Of a DNA stretch of 55,459 nucleotides, positions 1-9,947 are shown one piece after another. Both the position numbers and the translations under genes were made by a program. Each line of letters begins with the position of its first letter. The stretch's first letter is position 1. The notes beneath the pieces are model-generated. The model was not told the origin of the DNA, searched no databases, and saw only the letters and a list, made by a program, of their open reading frames with translations. Origin of the DNA: Chrysophaeum taylorii (taxonomy: Eukaryota > Sar > Pelagophyceae > Pelagomonadales > Pelagomonadaceae); the NCBI GenBank assembly GCA_029834535.1, contig JAQMWT010000508.1:1-55459 (forward strand), in the 5' to 3' direction.

Positions 1-290
1 GAGCATCTGACAAGAGTTTTGTATGGCGATGCCATAGGTGGCAGCGGAGCCAACTTGGGGAAGGGCTTGGACTATCCACAAGTAACCCATAAACGGCTCC
101 AGAAATATGGACCTGTCCCGGTCGCGGGGGATGTCGGAAGCAGTGAACGTATACGTGCTTCCAAAGGCGTTGATGGAAGTCTGATTTTTGGTGGTGGCGT
201 TCTCTATGGTGAGGTTGCCGTCGGAATGGTGGCCACCAGTTAAGAAGTAGGAGTTGTGTGATGTTGATGAGGTTGTAAGTAATAACCTGT
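1..290 (-). CDS. Open frame downstream of the methyltransferase ORF, partial, unknown
   Basis: Reading the minus strand from about 300 to the window edge gives roughly 95 codons without a stop, in a frame shifted by one from the methyltransferase ORF that ends at 318. The residues include several N-x-T/S sites and the stretch FLEPFMGYLWIVQALPQ. I do not recognise the family. It is probably the next part of the same retroelement polyprotein, but no reverse-transcriptase motif is visible in the part that is present. Confidence 0.3.
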
Positions 291-317
291 GTGACGGTTG
301 GTTAGTTTCGAAAACGG

Positions 318-1379
318 TTATGTAATACAGGAGTGTGAGTTAGTGTGTAAGCTGGCAAACAAGTTATAGAGGATTGTAAAAACCTTGACGTGTATAGGAT
401 GCGTTGCATTGGGTAGCGGCTCCATAGAGGAGCGTTTAAAGCACAACTGATGATAAGTACACTCGGATTGAACAGAGTGAGTACGTTGCTCGTGAGCCTG
501 TTGTGAGTGAAGGCGAAGCAGTAACATATTGAGGGATTCAAGGTCAGCCATAGTAAGCTGAGCAGAACCTGTGCGAGAGTAATGTGCAAAAGTTTTAGGA
601 ACGGGGATATATGGAGGATCGGGCAACACCCGGATCCAGTCTTTGGATACGTGGTTAGGTAGCCAAAGGCGCTTGGGAATGGTTTGTAGATCATCCACGA
701 TCTTTAGGAAGGGGCGTGGATGGAGGATGGGCCACGATAATAGTTTAATTGGTCCAGTAGAATATCTGCGTGCGATGCATATCCATCTTTCTCTAGATTG
801 GTAGTCGCCACAGAGGTAGGTCGGGAACCTATCAACAACATCGACACAGTAATCAAGTGTAGTATGGATAAGGTTGGCCACTGTGATGTGGTCTTGATGA
901 CAGTACATATGTGGAGGCGTCATCTCCGCCAGTAGTACCAAGGGCTGGAGTAGCTTGATGACAGACAACATGCTGTCGAAAAGAGAGTCGTCCAGCAGGC
1001 TGTGCAAGTCTTCTGTCTTATGCTGTTTTAGTAAATTCCTGTTTGTGCAGGGAGGAGTGATCTCAATTATATCACAATAGAATGTGCGCCTTTCCTCTGG
1101 TGAGATTAGGTGAAGATGGTTAATAAAGGCAGGGAAAGATTCAAATAATAATACAGTAGGAAAACGGTGGCGTAACATACGAACAAGCGTATCATCAGAC
1201 TCAACAACAACTTTTACATTGATATTTAAGCCTAAGTCATTAGTGGCTTGAGACAGGAACGCCGGAGTTGACAAACCAGAACAAAGTAACATGACAGAGG
1301 GTTTGCGGAGATTGGACTCTTGTGAGAGAAACACTGGGCGTGAAAGTAGTCAAGTTAATGGCTGCGTATTTTGCTGAAC
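318..1379 (-). CDS. Cytosine-C5 DNA methyltransferase-like domain inside a retroelement
   Basis: The ORF begins at about 1334 and its frame stays open upstream to the insertion boundary at 1379 except for one TGA. Motifs in the order expected for C5-cytosine methyltransferases are visible: a motif I-like VMLLCSGLSTPAF followed by an acidic strand end (VVVESDD), motif IV EITPPC with the catalytic Cys, a motif VI-like LLAEMTPP, and motif VIII GDYQSRERWICIARR. A C-terminal part of about 120 residues follows. The enzyme would methylate cytosine in DNA using S-adenosylmethionine. C5-methyltransferases captured by retrotransposons are known from dinoflagellates and charophyte algae, so the placement has precedent. 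Motif VI is weak and the in-frame TGA suggests this copy is inactive. The call rests on motif reading only. Confidence 0.65.
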
Positions 1380-1741
1380 CCTGATCGCCACCGACTACGG
1401 TTGCGATGGAGGACGGTGCCTCATGAATCCTGAGCCTTGCGAGGGCATCCGCCCTCCCGACGTAGGTTGGCACCTAGTCGCCTCCCGGGCGGGCCGGTTG
1501 GCAGCCGGAACGTTCGCAGTGGGACGGGGTATGGCCGGGGGGCGAAGACGGAAGGTTATCGACGAGTTGGTTGTCAGTCACATCGCGGTCTCCTCGTCGC
1601 ATGGCGACAAGCTTGATGGTCACTCTCCGCCGACCGACCTTTCGGCGCTCCTCGTCTACAGGCCCGTGATTCCGGACTTGCTCCTGTCGGTCCGGCCTGG
1701 CTCCCATGCTCGGGAGAGGTCTGAAGTTAGTTAAGTTAATT
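1380..1741 (+). mobile_element. SINE-like or truncated non-LTR insertion with 13-bp target-site duplication
   Basis: The 13-mer TATTTTGCTGAAC occurs at 1367-1379 and again at 1742-1754, and the 362 bp between ends in a GTTAGTTAAGTTAA tail, as expected for target-primed insertion with a short-repeat 3-prime end. Positions 1403-1560 match 16765-16925, and the terminal ~65 bp match copies at 13586-13650 (reverse), 16425-16480 (reverse) and 31145-31222. The insertion separates the retroelement methyltransferase frame from its upstream part. Removing it in thought leaves one continuous frame apart from a single TGA, so it post-dates the host element. Confidence 0.75.
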
Positions 1742-1992
1742 TATTTTGCTGAACAAGCTTGTTCTGTTTCCGAAGATTGAGAACCAAAGGGCGAATCCAC
1801 GGGCGATCTGGTAAAACTCTTTGGAGTAGGTAGTTGTAGTATGCCAGTAGATCCCTGTTTTCATGGTATCGCTTGAGGGGAAATGCGAGGGAACGAAGTT
1901 CCAGTTGCTTGTCGCGAGCGATGTTGTAAGTGAGACAAGGAGAGCAGGTAAATTACCTGCTACATAGTGTATGGGTATACGTACATCTTTGT

Positions 1993-3348
1993 CTATGCGG
2001 CTCGTGACAGCGTGACAGCGCTGAGCTTTGGCTCAGCTCGATCATTGAACACAGTGGTCAGGTTCGTCTGGTTCCACTCGAGCATGCTCAGGATAGCGAG
2101 ATGTCGGTCATGCACTGGCTGAAGACATAAAGCGAAGTCGATCTTAACATAGCCAACTTGTGGATGATCTGGTAGGGGAACAACAATGTTACGTGTTAAC
2201 ATCATGTGTGATGCACGTTGTTGTCCTGTAGCCGTCTGAATAACAATCGGCGCGTATTTGGAGTCCAGTGGAAGTATATGATTGGGTATTGCAAAATCAT
2301 AAGTGGACATCAATGAGATGGTAGCACAAGAGTCAAAATATAGAAAAGAGCAATGTGGAGGGACACTGTTTACCTTCATGTAGTTGGTGAGGAAGGCGTT
2401 TTCCGAATGTGGGCAAGTAGTGGAGAGGCTGGCTGTGAAGAAGTTCTCCAGCAATAACAGGTTCGTTGGAATAATAATCGGTTGAACAGGTGGTGATGGT
2501 TCGTCAGCCTCATCAGCCATGCCGTGCTTTTCATCAAATGACGATAGCGAAGTATGATCGGCATCCCTTTTGGTTTCGGCTTGTGATGGTATGTTGAGGG
2601 CAGATTGGACCTGTGAAGATAGCGAGGACAATAATGCTGGTGGTAAAGCCGAGATGGCGGAAGCGGTAAAGAGGTTAGGCACGGTATTGGAAGGATTACC
2701 CTGTGTGTTTGTAGTAGGAGGAGTTGCCTTTGGAGTAACAACAGTATGGTGTTGTGGCTCCACGTAGTTTAACGACTTTTCGGTCGAGGATAGATGAACG
2801 TCTACATCATAAATGATGTCTTCTGCAAACATGAGCTGTTCGTTTAGACGAAGTAAACTACTGTTGTCCTCAGTAGATGTCGTTGACAGAATGTCAGCTG
2901 ATTGTAATAGAGTCTCAAATAACTTGTTGATATTCTGTTGTAGCTGAGTCGTGGTATCATTATCTGTCACATGCTTCGTAAGTTCACTACACTGTTCTCG
3001 CAGGGTGTTTAAGGTGTGGTTTGTTCGATCTAATAATTTCATGTTAGACCGAGAGGACCTGTCAAAAGTGCGGGGGTAAATTGGACGGTCATGGGACTGT
3101 CCAGCAGTTTTCTTGGTGACGTAAGAATCACCAGAACGATAATACGATAAATCGCTGCGAGAGAAAGGCTGGCGAGCATCATTAGAGTTACGCAAGCGTC
3201 TAGCATTAAACGTGGAAGATGTACCAGGTTGGGACGAAGTGATGAAGGCGAGTGTGTTAGCAGTTTGAGTCAGACTTTTGTCTGCTGAGTCCAGAGTTTT
3301 TTGTAAGTAGTAACTTTGGCTTTGGTTGAGATGATAAACCTTCGACAT
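1993..3348 (-). CDS. Retroelement ORF with aspartic-protease-like domain
   Basis: The 451-residue ORF has a Ser/Thr/Asn/Gln-rich N-terminal half with likely helical segments (residues about 100-190) and a low-complexity Pro/Thr linker. A retropepsin-like region follows at about 330-420: YFDSCATISLMS, then a strand-rich stretch ending in PLPDHPQVGYVKIDF. The usual active site is DT/SG-A; here Gly is replaced by Cys (DSCA), which may mean loss of activity or a variant. It overlaps the gag-like frame upstream (3257-3348) in a different frame. About 240 bp of partly open frame separates it from the 1380-1741 insertion and the methyltransferase ORF. Confidence 0.55.
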   Translation of the reverse strand: MSKVYHLNQSQSYYLQKTLDSADKSLTQTANTLAFITSSQPGTSSTFNARRLRNSNDARQPFSRSDLSYYRSGDSYVTKKTAGQSHDRPIYPRTFDRSSRSNMKLLDRTNHTLNTLREQCSELTKHVTDNDTTTQLQQNINKLFETLLQSADILSTTSTEDNSSLLRLNEQLMFAEDIIYDVDVHLSSTEKSLNYVEPQHHTVVTPKATPPTTNTQGNPSNTVPNLFTASAISALPPALLSSLSSQVQSALNIPSQAETKRDADHTSLSSFDEKHGMADEADEPSPPVQPIIIPTNLLLLENFFTASLSTTCPHSENAFLTNYMKVNSVPPHCSFLYFDSCATISLMSTYDFAIPNHILPLDSKYAPIVIQTATGQQRASHMMLTRNIVVPLPDHPQVGYVKIDFALCLQPVHDRHLAILSMLEWNQTNLTTVFNDRAEPKLSAVTLSRAA

Positions 3349-4587
3349 AGGGTTGCCAAGAAACAGGGCGTTCTAAGCGTCTTTTGTTCGACCCATTTGA
3401 TACTGCATTGTATAGGTCTAATGCGTATTCTAAAATGTAGCTAGGGTTGGTAGGGTGACACAATCGTTCAGCTTCTGGCACAGGCCGAGATGAAGATCGG
3501 GTTTCATACATATAACACCAATCTACCCAACCACGATCGTAACGATTGTTGCTGGTATTATCGGCATAATGCCGATGTATCTCTTCATAGATTTTCCTAC
3601 AAAGAGTGCCAAAGTCGAATTGAAGGTCCGTCTCTTCCTGGTTAAGTTGGTAAGAGATTTGCCTAAATGCTAGGACAGCTTCGATAAATACATGGACATA
3701 CCAGTTAGGATTATAAACAACAGGGTTAAATTGCTGCTTCAAATAGGACACATCAGTAGTCGTAACAGACTCGTAGTGACTAAAGGCGATGAGCATAATG
3801 GTTCGAGCCTTGTTGGGTAAATAACTTTTGTTATATACCTCATTGATGGCGGGCCAGGCCGCAAGTGCTGGTTTTCCAACACTTTCAAGATTGAAGTAAG
3901 TATGCATGAATGTAGCATACGTGTTCTGATCAGTGTGCCAGTCAGCAGCAGTTAACGAAAATATGGTAACAGAGGCACGAACACGGGTGTCGAAAGCTAG
4001 TGCCTTCGGGTGCGCGCGATTTAAGATTCGTTCCTCTTCTAAGAAACGGGCATTGATTTCAGGACGTAATGCCTTGACTTCATAGTCGTAACAGACAGTA
4101 GCTAGCTGAGCTACTTCTGCATCAGGTAAGTGGGGGAAAGCTTCGTTGGTGAAATGCCATTCCTGATACTCAGGGGCAATTCATCAACAGCTAAACGGAG
4201 ATCAGCAGCCCTATCGGTCTTCCATTCCAGGAAAACGCGATCGAGAATTTGATTCCGGAGGATCTCGTAGTCCTTGCATGACCGAGTATATGCTTCGTAC
4301 GAGTCGTACTCGAGGAAGGCATCGGCATGACTGGACCGTAACAATTGCTTAATGTGCTTGATTTGCAAGGATACCTTGCGAGTCTGAAGCTGAAATCGAC
4401 TTCCATCGTTAAGAAACTCAACTACAGGAGCTTCGAGCTTCAATATATCCGCACCTGTGATCGCCTTGGGTGCGGCTCGTGCTGCGTGTTCTGCCATAGC
4501 AGTTGACGGGGAACCTGTGGGTTCAGTCACGCAGTTGACACTGTCTAGACATTCTAAGGGGGTCTGTCTATCGGTGTCTATGTACAC
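3257..4587 (-). pseudogene. Gag-like structural region, frameshifted
   Basis: The first ORF (4587 to 4111, 158 residues) and a second (3907 to 3257, 216 residues) are linked by an open frame between about 4160 and 3907. One frameshift near 4160 therefore breaks a single polypeptide of about 440 residues. The product is helical, rich in charged residues and Trp/Tyr, and shows no CCHC zinc knuckle. It is called gag-like only from its place before a protease domain. The ATG at 4587 is the furthest upstream; MAEHAARAAPK inside it is an alternative start. Confidence 0.5.
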
Positions 4588-5318
4588 TCATCGTTTTCGA
4601 TGGAAAGATGTCTATTTGACGACTGTGCAAGCTGTGAGTCCAGAGCAGTGTCGCTAAGCGTAGTCACTCAGGCAGCTGGTTAGTTTTGGTGCTCTCAAGG
4701 AGCTTGTTGAGTGCATTGCCATGGAATGTACGAGTGGACGTACCCAAAATATTCCATAACATGTGTGCAAGAGTACAGGTTAGCCAATTACACACACATC
4801 AACATTGACATGACAATACGATGCTATGAACAGGTGCACACAAGGTTACACGATCACGTGTGCAAAAAAAAAGTATTATATACAGCCCAATGGTAATGGC
4901 GTTGTATTCACAAGTGTGTTTTCGTGGCGAGGCTGAACAGGCGCGGTAACTGTTCAAAACCCATAGGCTACGTGCACGTTTTAACACATGGTTTCTCAGG
5001 GACCCGCCTGGGCCCATAACCTGCAGAGCATTAGCAAGCAGTGGTAAGTCAGTCACCTGGGAAACCGTCCCGTCTCATCATGAACGTCTGGAAGTATTTT
5101 ATTCGGGGAATGAAAAGGTATGTTCCCTATATCCTCAGAACACGACAGGCGGCATCTAGAACTACACGAGAAAGGTAAAGTGTATAGTGCTACATACCTC
5201 GGGACGCGCTAGACCATGATGATGAGGCACAAATCAGAGGACTATTTGATTGTGTAGAAAGGAAGAAGAAGGGTAAGGAAGAGATCACGTTCTCAACGGA
5301 CGGATAAGGGTAAGAGGC
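4588..5318. other. Non-coding stretch upstream of the retroelement
   Basis: No convincing gene is present. This should hold the 5-prime leader or LTR of the minus-strand retroelement, but I could not find a paired LTR in the window or firm TG...CA ends. Confidence 0.4.
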
Positions 5319-5703
5319 AGCAGATTTCTCTGCACTTTCACACCTATCTCTACTAGAGGGTTTTCTCTCCGCAATACGGCTTTCCCTCTTTCCTTCCTTA
5401 CCCCCTCCTTCCCCCATTATTACTTTAAGATTGTGAAGAATTAGATCTGCAGTTCACTTTCAACAAGGAGTAGACCTCCAGGTGCGCACCGTCAGGTATG
5501 GAGATGTCTGTTTAATTAATGGAGGCTTCATTCCACATTGTCAGTGTGAACGGTTCTATGGGACCTAATGTTCTTAAGGAGTTAGGGCCTAAATCCCTAC
5601 CTTGTGTAGTAGCATGTGACAAGCGGAATGGTCTGTACACGCCTAAGACTGCACGCAGTCTCTACCATGTACCCGGAGAGGGTCAAATCTCTCCAGTGCA
5701 CTC
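5319..5703 (+). repeat. Dispersed ~360-bp repeat, copy 1
   Basis: This segment aligns by eye with 15875-16236 over most of its length. Shared landmarks are GAGGGTTTTCTCTCCG near the start, CCAGGTGCG in the middle, and GGAATGGTCTGTACACGCC then TCTCTACCATGTACCCGGAG at the end. Both copies stop matching after TCTCTCCA. It may be a solo LTR or the end of an unidentified element. The family is unknown. Confidence 0.65.
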
Positions 5704-6445
5704 TCCCGCTCCCTTGCCGGACCAGGCCACGAGACCCACCATCGCCACAAAACCGACTCTGGTTGCAACCGTCGGAAATTCGTGCGCGATGGCGTAGTCG
5801 ACTGTCGCCCACAGCTCTAATCTTCGTCTTCATCCATGCTTGCACACAATGCGCTTGGGTGTGCTGCGCACGATCATATGAAAAGTGTCGGCCAGGGCGC
5901 GAAATGCGCTGGCATTTTAACAGTTCTTTGGGGCTATTTTTGTGCCAGGCTCGGTTTGTAGACTCGCCGGACTTCGAGGGCGTCGAAGGGATGACGTCGT
6001 ACCCAGGGCGGCGCTCGACTTCGACACAATGACGTTCGCAAACACGCAAGGTCCAAGGAAGGTCAAAAGGTTCGTTCGCAAATCGTTGGGAGCTTCATAT
6101 GGAAGTTAGTTTAAGGCCGGGTACAAAAACGTCCTCTGCTGTTTTGAGCATATCGCGATGGTATCTACTCATTGCCCCACGTGATATAGTCAAACAGTGT
6201 TCGGGCGTCACCTCGAAAGCCCCTACGGCCAAACGCAACAGCTGCAGCATCGCTTTCGCGCGCGCAACACGCGCAGGTTCTTCTTCTCGGTTCGAGTTCC
6301 AACGGGGGGGTGAAGTTGGTTTCACGTTCGAGGTGTGCGGGATTAGTGCCAAACTCGCTTAATATCCTCTCTTTCGACAAGCGCGGTTTGACCGTCCACC
6401 CTAGCGCTGACTGCAGCGACCCGCCGCAAGTGGAAACATGGGTAA
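5704..6445. other. No supported gene
   Basis: Open frames exist on both strands but overlap each other and have no recognisable domain or codon pattern. A MITE or degraded repeat cannot be excluded. Confidence 0.4.
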
Positions 6446-6499
6446 TTATCGAGAATCGAAGGAGCCTGCGAGCTGCGCATGTGGTGAGGTCTGTTGTAT

Positions 6500-6530
<31 letters not shown>

Positions 6531-7219
6531 CCTTCGCGAGCACGCGCCTCGCGGGCTTGATTTATCCAGGCGCGCGGATTTGGGATGCAGACGCCGCCGG
6601 CGCGCGAGAACCACTCCGGCTCCGGCGGCACGTAGTCGGGTGGAAGATATGGCTCGGGGCTCGGCTCGCGTAGGACTTCGGCGAACTTGTCGTGGTGCCA
6701 GGGGGGCATGTTGATGTCGTACTTGGGTTTGACGAGAGTGCGTCGATCGCAGTGCTCCCGCGGGCGCGGATCTGCGGGAGCGACGCTGTCGACACTCGAA
6801 GATCGGCTGCGGGAAAAGGAGGGACTACGTCGTCTTCGGCGCGGGTGCGCTTGACGCCAGCGCTGCGCGGCGAGTTCGGCGTCAGAGAAGCCTTTTCTAC
6901 TGTTGCCAACTCGACGATACTCCGAGACGAGAGTCTCGACGATCTCGTCGTCGTCGCCCAGCCCCCGCTCGACAAGGAGCCCGGCGCGCTCCTTGACATC
7001 CTTGTCTTCGCCTACGACCTGCCCGGCCACGCGCGCAACCCGGTCGTCGTCGTCCTTCTTCCTCTTCTTCCTTTCCTTCTTCTTTTCTTTCTTGGCCTTC
7101 TTCGCCGCCTTTCTCGCCTGCGTCGTCCACGACTCGCCCTCCTCGAACTGCTTGCGCCACGCGGCAAGTTCCGCTGCTATGACTTCCTCGGTGGGAGTAG
7201 CAAAGGTGCTCTCGGCCAT
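6446..7219 (-). CDS. Lysine-rich, acidic-tail nuclear-type protein, function unknown
   Basis: This is a 257-residue ORF from an ATG at 7219. The N-terminal third has a helical segment and then a dense KKAKKEKKKERKKRKK tract at about 40-56, a strong nuclear/nucleolar signal. A Ser/Arg-rich patch (about 130-145) follows, then the motif REPSPEPYLPPDYVPPEPEW (about 185-205), and the protein ends with an Asp run encoded by a GTC/CGT triplet array at 6500-6530. The REPSPEP element recalls the segment before the KH domain of branch-point protein SF1, but no KH domain or zinc knuckle is present, so this is only a hint. It is divergent from VMS1 with 136 bp between the ATGs. A spliced 3-prime exon is possible. 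Confidence 0.6.
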
Positions 7220-7355
7220 AACTCGAGAGGGTTCAGTATTAAATTATCATATAAGCTCTTACCCTAATCCTACAATTATAGAAGCCTCCACGAACGGTCT
7301 GACGCAGGGTTTGTGAACAAGGAGCACACACCAAGCACGTTCATTCAGGGTCGCG
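7220..7355. promoter_or_regulatory. Shared intergenic region of two divergent genes
   Basis: Only 136 bp separate the ATG at 7219 (minus) and the ATG at 7356 (plus), so both promoters must lie here. An AT-richer core (around 7230-7260, ATTAAATTATCATATAAGC) could serve as a TATA-like element. Bidirectional use is inferred from spacing. Confidence 0.5.
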
Positions 7356-9209
7356 ATGACGACGCTGCTCGCCAGGGCTGAGGGCGGGATCGTCGCGGTA
7401 CAGAAGCGCGCGATGGCGTGGATCCCCCAAGCGGCCGAGGATGGAACGGTGGGCTCGCTGTGGGAGCTATCGTACGAGGCGCTGGAGCAGTTGGCGAGCC
7501 TCGCGAGTGTCGGCGTGGAGTCCGTCGAGGAGACGTCGTCGTCGTCGTTGTCGTCGTCGTCTTCGACGGCGGCGGCGCGGATGGGCGGCACTCGGGGCTT
7601 GACCTGCATCGCTTGCGGGCTGAAGTTCGAGAGCCGCGAGGAGCAGACGACGCACTTTGCGAGCGAGGAGCATCGGGGACGCCGTGCCAACAAGGTCCCT
7701 GGCGCTCGAGAGCAGGACTTGCCCGAAAGAGCCGCGGAGGCGGCCTCATCGTCATCATCATCAGAAAATTCCTCGTCGTCCGAGGAGGAGGAGGAGGAGG
7801 AGGAGTACCGAGGGACGCTGCGTCGAGACCAGCGGTCGTCGACGGTGGAGGTGTCGATCGGCGCCGCGCTGTCCATGTCGGTGAGCCCGGCCGTGCTGCG
7901 GGCGACGGCGTTCTGGGGCGGGCGGAGCGGGAGCGCGCTCACGCAGGCCGTGGCTGCCTCGCGGGTGCGGGCGTTGGCTACGGCGCGGGGGCGCGGGCCG
8001 TTGAGGGCGGCGGTGGTCGCGTTGCGGTCGGGTAGGTTTGCGGCGGCATTGTTCGAGGGCCGTCGGATGACGCACCATCGCACCTTCTCTCGCTACACGA
8101 CGCGGCGCGGGCAGGGTGGCGCGCAGGCCGTCGTGGACGGCTCGGGAAAGGCTCCCAAGTCGATTGGCTCGCAGCTGCGGCGCCACGGCGAACGCGCCCT
8201 TTCTGACGAAGTCAGGTCTTTGTTGGGCGTCGCGTGGCGCGAGGCTCTCGCCTCCTGCGACCTCGTTTTCGTTGCCGCCGCGCGCCTCCTCCGGCCCGTG
8301 CTATTCGCCGGCACCGACAACGACCCAGCGCCCCTCGACGCGCGGGACCTTCGCGTCCAGCGTCTCCCGTTTGGCATCTCCAAGCCGACGCTCGAGGCAG
8401 TCGCCGCCGCGCACGCGCGCCTCGGCGCCGTCCTCGTCCACGCCCCTGCGCCGCGACAACAGGATCCGCCGGCGTCGCCCCCCTCTCGAGGAGCGACGAC
8501 GCCGCCTCCCGCGCAACACCAAAAACAACCGCAGGAGATCGCCGCGTTTCCAGAGGCGAGCGACGCCAGTCGACGTTTGCTCGAGGCGTGCGAGCGCGGA
8601 CACGCCGACGCCGTCGAGGCCGTGCTCGCGAGCGCGCCCGAGGACCTCGACCTCGATGCGCGCGATTTGGTGGGCCGGCGACCCCTGCATCTTGCGGCGG
8701 CCGCCGGCGCGGCGCGCGCCGTTTTGGCGCTCCTCGTCGCCGGAGCGGACCCGACTGCGCTCGACGAGCGCGAGCGCCCGCCGTATTACGTCTCCGCCGA
8801 CAAGAAGACGCGCGACGCGTTTCGCACGGCGCGCGCCGACCTCGGCGAGGAGGCCCACGACTGGGCGGCCGCGGCCGTTCCCGAGGGCCTCGACGCGGCG
8901 ACGCGCGCGGCCAAAAAGGCCAAGGACCAGGAGAAGAAGCGACGCCAGCGCGACCGCCACAGGCAGGCCAAGCAGCGCGCCGCCGAGCAGGCGACCCTCC
9001 GTGCCGACGCCGAGGCCGCCCGGATCGCCGCCAAGGCCGCGCGGGACCTCCTCGACGCCAAGCTCAACGCGTGCGCCATGTGCTCCGCGCCCATCCGAGG
9101 CGCGCCCTTCACGCGCCTCGACTTCCAGTACTGCTCCTCGGCCTGCGCCCAGGCCCACCGCAGAGCGCAGTGTGCCGCGGCGGCCGAGAAACGCATGCGC
9201 GACCTTTAG
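7356..9209 (+). CDS. VMS1: Vms1/ANKZF1-type peptidyl-tRNA hydrolase of ribosome quality control
   Basis: The protein has 617 residues and no visible intron. In order it shows a C2H2 finger (C84, C87, H100, H106), a Ser/Glu-rich linker, the VLRF1 release-factor-like domain (about 215-360) and ankyrin repeats (about 405-470). A Lys/Arg/Ala-rich coiled coil (515-570) and a C-terminal zinc-binding segment (C573, C576, C593, C597) follow. The sequence RYTTRRGQGGAQ places Q257 at the position of the Gln needed for release of nascent chains in yeast Vms1 and human ANKZF1. The family cuts peptidyl-tRNA on stalled 60S subunits, working with Cdc48/p97 and protecting mitochondria. Length and domain order fit the family. 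It converges on the MYND gene (49 bp gap). Confidence 0.9.
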   Translation: MTTLLARAEGGIVAVQKRAMAWIPQAAEDGTVGSLWELSYEALEQLASLASVGVESVEETSSSSLSSSSSTAAARMGGTRGLTCIACGLKFESREEQTTHFASEEHRGRRANKVPGAREQDLPERAAEAASSSSSSENSSSSEEEEEEEEYRGTLRRDQRSSTVEVSIGAALSMSVSPAVLRATAFWGGRSGSALTQAVAASRVRALATARGRGPLRAAVVALRSGRFAAALFEGRRMTHHRTFSRYTTRRGQGGAQAVVDGSGKAPKSIGSQLRRHGERALSDEVRSLLGVAWREALASCDLVFVAAARLLRPVLFAGTDNDPAPLDARDLRVQRLPFGISKPTLEAVAAAHARLGAVLVHAPAPRQQDPPASPPSRGATTPPPAQHQKQPQEIAAFPEASDASRRLLEACERGHADAVEAVLASAPEDLDLDARDLVGRRPLHLAAAAGAARAVLALLVAGADPTALDERERPPYYVSADKKTRDAFRTARADLGEEAHDWAAAAVPEGLDAATRAAKKAKDQEKKRRQRDRHRQAKQRAAEQATLRADAEAARIAAKAARDLLDAKLNACAMCSAPIRGAPFTRLDFQYCSSACAQAHRRAQCAAAAEKRMRDL

Positions 9210-9258
9210 TAGGCACAACACCGGTGCCGCCGCCGCCGCCGCCTGATATTATATCTAG

Positions 9259-9771
9259 TTAGGCGTAATTGCCGGGGCACGTGTCGATTCCCGTGCGCTG
9301 GAGCGAAGTCGGGGCGTGGACAACGTGGTGCAGAATTGCGCCATCGCGCACGCCCTGGTCGGCGAGGGACTTGAAGTCCCCCAGCAATCGACGCTTCTCC
9401 CCGTCCTCGACGTAGAGTGGGCCCATGTGAGCCTGAAAGCGATACCGCGGACGTTCGGCGTCGCGCAGATCCATTTTCACCTTGTGAACGAGAGCGCCGG
9501 GGCCATAGGAAAAACAGTGCCGTCGCTTAGAGAGCGCGTCGACGACCACCACCGCGACGCGCGCGGTGGTCGCCTCCTCGACCTCGCACTCGACGCCCAT
9601 TTCGCGACGCGTCGTCTTGCGGGACGCACACGCCGACCGGTGGGCCTTCCAATCCTGCCGCTGGCACGCGGCGCCGCAGTAGGACCGGAGGCCGCACCGG
9701 CCGCACCTCAATGTGGCCGGCTTGCCGCACCAGCTGCACGTCTTCTCACCCTCGACGGTAGTGGTGCCCAT
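9259..9771 (-). CDS. MYND zinc-finger protein with ubiquitin-like C-terminal domain
   Basis: The 170-residue protein begins at the ATG at 9771. Residues about 12-48 form a MYND finger with the C-x2-C ... C-x2-C ... C-x3-C ... H-x3-C pattern (CSWCGKPATLRCGRCGLRSY, then CGAACQRQDWKAHRSAC). Residues about 70-152 alternate strands and helix like a ubiquitin-like fold, starting VAVVVVDAL and ending GVRDGAILHHVV. MYND fingers bind Pro-rich peptides. The partner and process are unknown. The ATG lies about 176 bp from that of the divergent CDK gene, so the two probably share a promoter region. Confidence 0.75.
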   Translation of the reverse strand: MGTTTVEGEKTCSWCGKPATLRCGRCGLRSYCGAACQRQDWKAHRSACASRKTTRREMGVECEVEEATTARVAVVVVDALSKRRHCFSYGPGALVHKVKMDLRDAERPRYRFQAHMGPLYVEDGEKRRLLGDFKSLADQGVRDGAILHHVVHAPTSLQRTGIDTCPGNYA

Positions 9772-9947
9772 AGTTGGAGGACCGTGAGAACATAAAAGAA
9801 TGCTCTCCGGAACGGATCTCCTCGCTCACGCAGTGATGCACCACCGCGTGGTTGGGACCGAGTGTTGTTAAGCCGCGGAAGGAAGGTGTGAACCGTGGGT
9901 GAGGGCAGCGTCGTGTGGAGGCCGCGCGGGGTGGAAGAGGGGGAGGA

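Larger units (their letters stand above)
1..4587 (-). mobile_element. LTR-type retroelement relic carrying a cytosine methyltransferase-like ORF; left end outside window
   Basis: Four minus-strand blocks lie in one orientation: a gag-like region (4587 to 3257), a protease-bearing ORF (3348 to 1993), a methyltransferase-like ORF (about 1379 to 318) and a further open frame that leaves the window at base 1. Gag is broken by a frameshift near 4160, and the protease ORF overlaps it in another frame, which could be programmed shifting or decay. Codon and base use is AT-richer than the host genes to the right. No reverse transcriptase or integrase is visible; they would have to lie left of base 1. 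No LTR could be delimited to the right of 4587. The class (Gypsy, Copia or other) is therefore unassigned. Confidence 0.7.

Noticed and set aside
6280..6310. tRNA B-box-like GGTTCGAGTTCC
   Set aside because: No cloverleaf could be drawn around it and no matching A box was found.
7259..9221. Several long antisense open frames over VMS1
   Set aside because: They are shadows caused by high GC; they lack domains while the sense frame has five.
9915..9947. GTG start for the CDK
   Set aside because: An in-frame ATG lies 33 nt downstream, and eukaryotic genes rarely use GTG.
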